From Acidobacteriota bacterium (GTDB taxonomy: Bacteria > Acidobacteriota > Terriglobia > Terriglobales > Acidobacteriaceae): a DNA stretch of 6,912 bases. The position numbers and the translations under genes are program-made. The notes under the pieces were generated by a model. It saw only the letters and a list, made by a program, of their open reading frames with translations. It was not told the DNA's origin and searched no databases. The DNA is taken from NCBI GenBank assembly GCA_021851625.1, contig JAJZCX010000082.1, forward strand, positions 1 through 6,912, written 5' to 3'. Shown here in pieces: positions 4,980-6,912 of the stretch; position 1 is the stretch's first letter, and each line of letters starts with the position of its first letter.

Positions 4980-6912
4980 CTAGGCGTTTTGGGTCAAATC
5001 CGGATTGGGATTCACCACTCCGGCGATATATGAGGTGCGGGGCCGCGTGTTCAGATCGGCCAGCACGGTGTAGTTGCGCGGCTGGGCCTTCAGTTGCGCC
5101 ACGCGGCTGTTTTTGTCGTTCTTGTTGCCAAAGGTGATGGCCTGCGTCGGACAAGCCTGCTGACAGGCCGTGACGATCTCACCATCGCGCACATCGCGGT
5201 TTTCCTTGTCGGCGTGAATCTTGGCCGCCGTGATGCGCTGTACGCAGTAGGTGCATTTTTCCATCACACCGCGGCTGCGCACGCTCACATCCGGGTTGCG
5301 CATCAGCTTCAGACTCTCGGTCTCATAGTCAGAGAAGAGCAGCCAGTTGAAGCGGCGCACCTTGTACGGGCAGTTGTTCGAGCAATAGCGCGTGCCCACG
5401 CAACGGTTGTAGACCATCACGTTCAGACCCTCCGGCGTGTGCACCGTGGCACCGACCGGGCAAACCTGTTCGCAGGGAGCGTTCTCGCATTGCTGGCAGG
5501 TCATGGGCTGGAAGTGCGCGCGGGGCGCATTCAAGTCGCCTTCAAAATACGTGTCAATGCGGAGCCACTGCATGTCGCGGCCAATCCGCACCTCCTGCTT
5601 GCCCACCACGGCGATATTGTTCTCCGCATAGCAGCTCACAATGCAGGCATTGCAGCCGATGCAGGAGTTCATATCGATGGCCAGCGCCCAGGCATTCTTC
5701 TCATACTTCCAGTTCGGGAAGAGCGTCACGCTCTCTGGTGGCGCTTCGTAATTTTCTCCCTCGTTGGCAAAGTTCGGATTCTTGCGGAACTCCTCCAACG
5801 TGGCATAGCGGATGATGCCGCGCGACATCTCTTCATTACCTTCGAGCGAGGTGGGAGCCGCATCCGGCTGAAATTTGGCCGCCGCATCAAAATTGCCATA
5901 GCTGCGGGCCAATGGTCCGCGCTGATCGATGTAGTGGCTCTTCGCAATGGCAAATTCGTACACGTCGCCGGTCTTGCTAACCTTGGCACCGCTCAGGAAA
6001 AGCTGCGAAGCCGCCAAGCGGATCGGCGTGGCGTCAAAGCCCGTGCCTGTGCCCACGCGGCCTGCATTGCGCCGTCCGTAGCCCAGGTAGACCGTAATGC
6101 TCTGCTCTGGATGGCCGGGAACCACCAGCGCGGGAGCCTTGATCGAGCGGCCTTGATACTGAATTGCGAGCACATCGCCTTCGCTTGCGCCCAGCGAGGT
6201 CATCATGGCCATGCTCATCAGCGCCGCGTTGTCCCAGGAGAGATTCGTTACCGGCTTGGGCAGTTCCTGCATCCAGCCGAGGTTGGAATAGCGCCCATCG
6301 TAGATCGTTGGATCGGGACGGAAGACGACTTCAATCGCAGAACTGTCCGCAGGCGCGCTGACCGGAATGGAGGCAACCTTGGCTGTCACCGTCTTCGGCG
6401 CAAAGGCCGTGTCGGCGATCCAGCCATCGTGCAGCGCCTTGCGCCATTGGAACTCAAAATCACCCTTGGCCGCGAGCACCGGCTTCCACGTGGCGCGCAC
6501 TGCTTCGTTGTCCGACAAATCAGGATTGGCGAGCATCGACTGCACCAGCGTATGCGCCGACTTGCCACCGTAGAGCGGATCAATCATCGGCTGCACGATG
6601 CTGACCGTGCCATCATAGGCGCGGGCATCCGACCAGCTTTCGAGATAGTGCGCGGCGTTGATGTGCCAATCGGACACCTGCGCGGTCTCATCCACGTACA
6701 GGCCGAGATACGCAACCGTCTTCGCGCCGCCGAGAGCCTTGGCAAACTCCAAATCCGCAGGCGCGGCGTAGACTGGATTGCCGTCGAGAATCACCAGCCA
6801 ATCCACCTTGCCCGCGTGCAGATCGTTGACCAAACCTTGCAGCTCCGCCGTCTGCTCCGTCGGCATCGGTGTGACGCTTTCGGTGTAGACCACCGTCTTG
6901 CCCACATTGCCC
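4980..6912 (-). CDS. actB: ActB, iron-sulfur/molybdopterin-like subunit of alternative complex III (5' end outside window)
   Basis: Electron-transfer subunit of the quinol-oxidising ACIII, peripheral to the membrane. The frame stays open to the right edge; the first possible start inside the window is a GTG at 6905-6903, which is internal because in-frame codons (Asn, Gly) precede it. About 643 residues are visible, against roughly 1,000 for the family, so the N-terminal third is missing. Numbering from that GTG, residues 1 to ~350 are the tail of a molybdopterin-oxidoreductase-like domain, with a dinucleotide-binding-like stretch VVPGHPEQ...GTGTGFD at ~261-291. Residues ~400-600 are a four-cluster ferredoxin domain: C415/418/421/425, C470/473/478/482, C502/508/512 and C551/554/581/585. 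Thr505 stands where the third group would carry its missing cysteine, giving 15 ligands. This matches the three [4Fe-4S] plus one [3Fe-4S] known for ActB. The gene ends with TAG, 95 bases before actC. Whether the hidden N-terminus carries a Tat signal cannot be judged here. Confidence 0.95.
   Translation of the reverse strand, partial: GNVGKTVVYTESVTPMPTEQTAELQGLVNDLHAGKVDWLVILDGNPVYAAPADLEFAKALGGAKTVAYLGLYVDETAQVSDWHINAAHYLESWSDARAYDGTVSIVQPMIDPLYGGKSAHTLVQSMLANPDLSDNEAVRATWKPVLAAKGDFEFQWRKALHDGWIADTAFAPKTVTAKVASIPVSAPADSSAIEVVFRPDPTIYDGRYSNLGWMQELPKPVTNLSWDNAALMSMAMMTSLGASEGDVLAIQYQGRSIKAPALVVPGHPEQSITVYLGYGRRNAGRVGTGTGFDATPIRLAASQLFLSGAKVSKTGDVYEFAIAKSHYIDQRGPLARSYGNFDAAAKFQPDAAPTSLEGNEEMSRGIIRYATLEEFRKNPNFANEGENYEAPPESVTLFPNWKYEKNAWALAIDMNSCIGCNACIVSCYAENNIAVVGKQEVRIGRDMQWLRIDTYFEGDLNAPRAHFQPMTCQQCENAPCEQVCPVGATVHTPEGLNVMVYNRCVGTRYCSNNCPYKVRRFNWLLFSDYETESLKLMRNPDVSVRSRGVMEKCTYCVQRITAAKIHADKENRDVRDGEIVTACQQACPTQAITFGNKNDKNSRVAQLKAQPRNYTVLADLNTRPRTSYIAGVVNPNPDLTQNA

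Noticed and set aside
4186..4983. 265-codon plus-strand open frame opposite actC
   Set aside because: Antisense to actC and the spacer; the translation is Arg/His/Asp-rich with no recognisable domain. A by-product of codon bias.
4885..5154. 89-codon minus-strand open frame ending next to actC
   Set aside because: It lies mostly inside the end of actB in another frame, with Arg/Gln-rich composition and no motif; it only reaches into the spacer.
6888..6912. P-loop-like GNVGKT at the visible start of ActB
   Set aside because: It only resembles a Walker A motif by chance: the upstream glycine cannot be seen, and ActB is a molybdopterin-like/ferredoxin protein with no nucleotide hydrolysis role.

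Overview
This window holds most of an alternative complex III (ACIII, Act) operon. ACIII is the bacterial quinol:cytochrome c (or HiPIP) oxidoreductase that stands in for the bc1 complex. All identified genes lie on the minus strand, so the operon reads from right to left: actB (3' part only, running off the right edge), actC, actD, actE, actF, and then a small single-pass membrane protein with no recognised name. The gene order, protein sizes and motifs fit known act clusters. The moderately high GC content and the protein style suggest an Acidobacteriota bacterium, perhaps Terriglobia. That placement is an inference from general resemblance, not a computed result.

Layout in transcription order. 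6912-4980: the C-terminal ~643 residues of ActB, comprising the end of the degenerate molybdopterin-oxidoreductase-like domain and a ferredoxin domain with 15 cluster-type cysteines. 4979-4885: a 95-base gap, the longest inside the operon. 4884-3436: ActC, an NrfD/PsrC-type polytopic protein. 3436-2885: ActD (DUF3341), whose start overlaps the actC stop by one base. 2880-2134: ActE, a mono-haem c lipoprotein. 2121-832: ActF, a second polytopic protein. 845-231: the unnamed protein, overlapping the end of actF by 14 bases. 230-1: a perfect 11-bp inverted repeat next to an A/T-tract palindrome, then a possible start of a further gene that leaves the window at its left edge.

How the genes work together (family knowledge): ActC and ActF form the membrane core, and quinol is oxidised at the ActC/ActB interface. 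Electrons pass through the iron-sulfur clusters of ActB to c haems, including that of ActE and those of a pentahaem ActA expected upstream, and then to a soluble carrier or directly to a terminal oxidase. ActD is a small membrane subunit. Tight spacing and overlaps point to co-translation of stoichiometric subunits.

I see no mobile element, CRISPR array, RNA gene or phage signature. The window is mainly a conventional respiratory operon. The least explained parts are the unnamed protein at 231-845, the structured DNA at 158-214, and the actB-actC gap.
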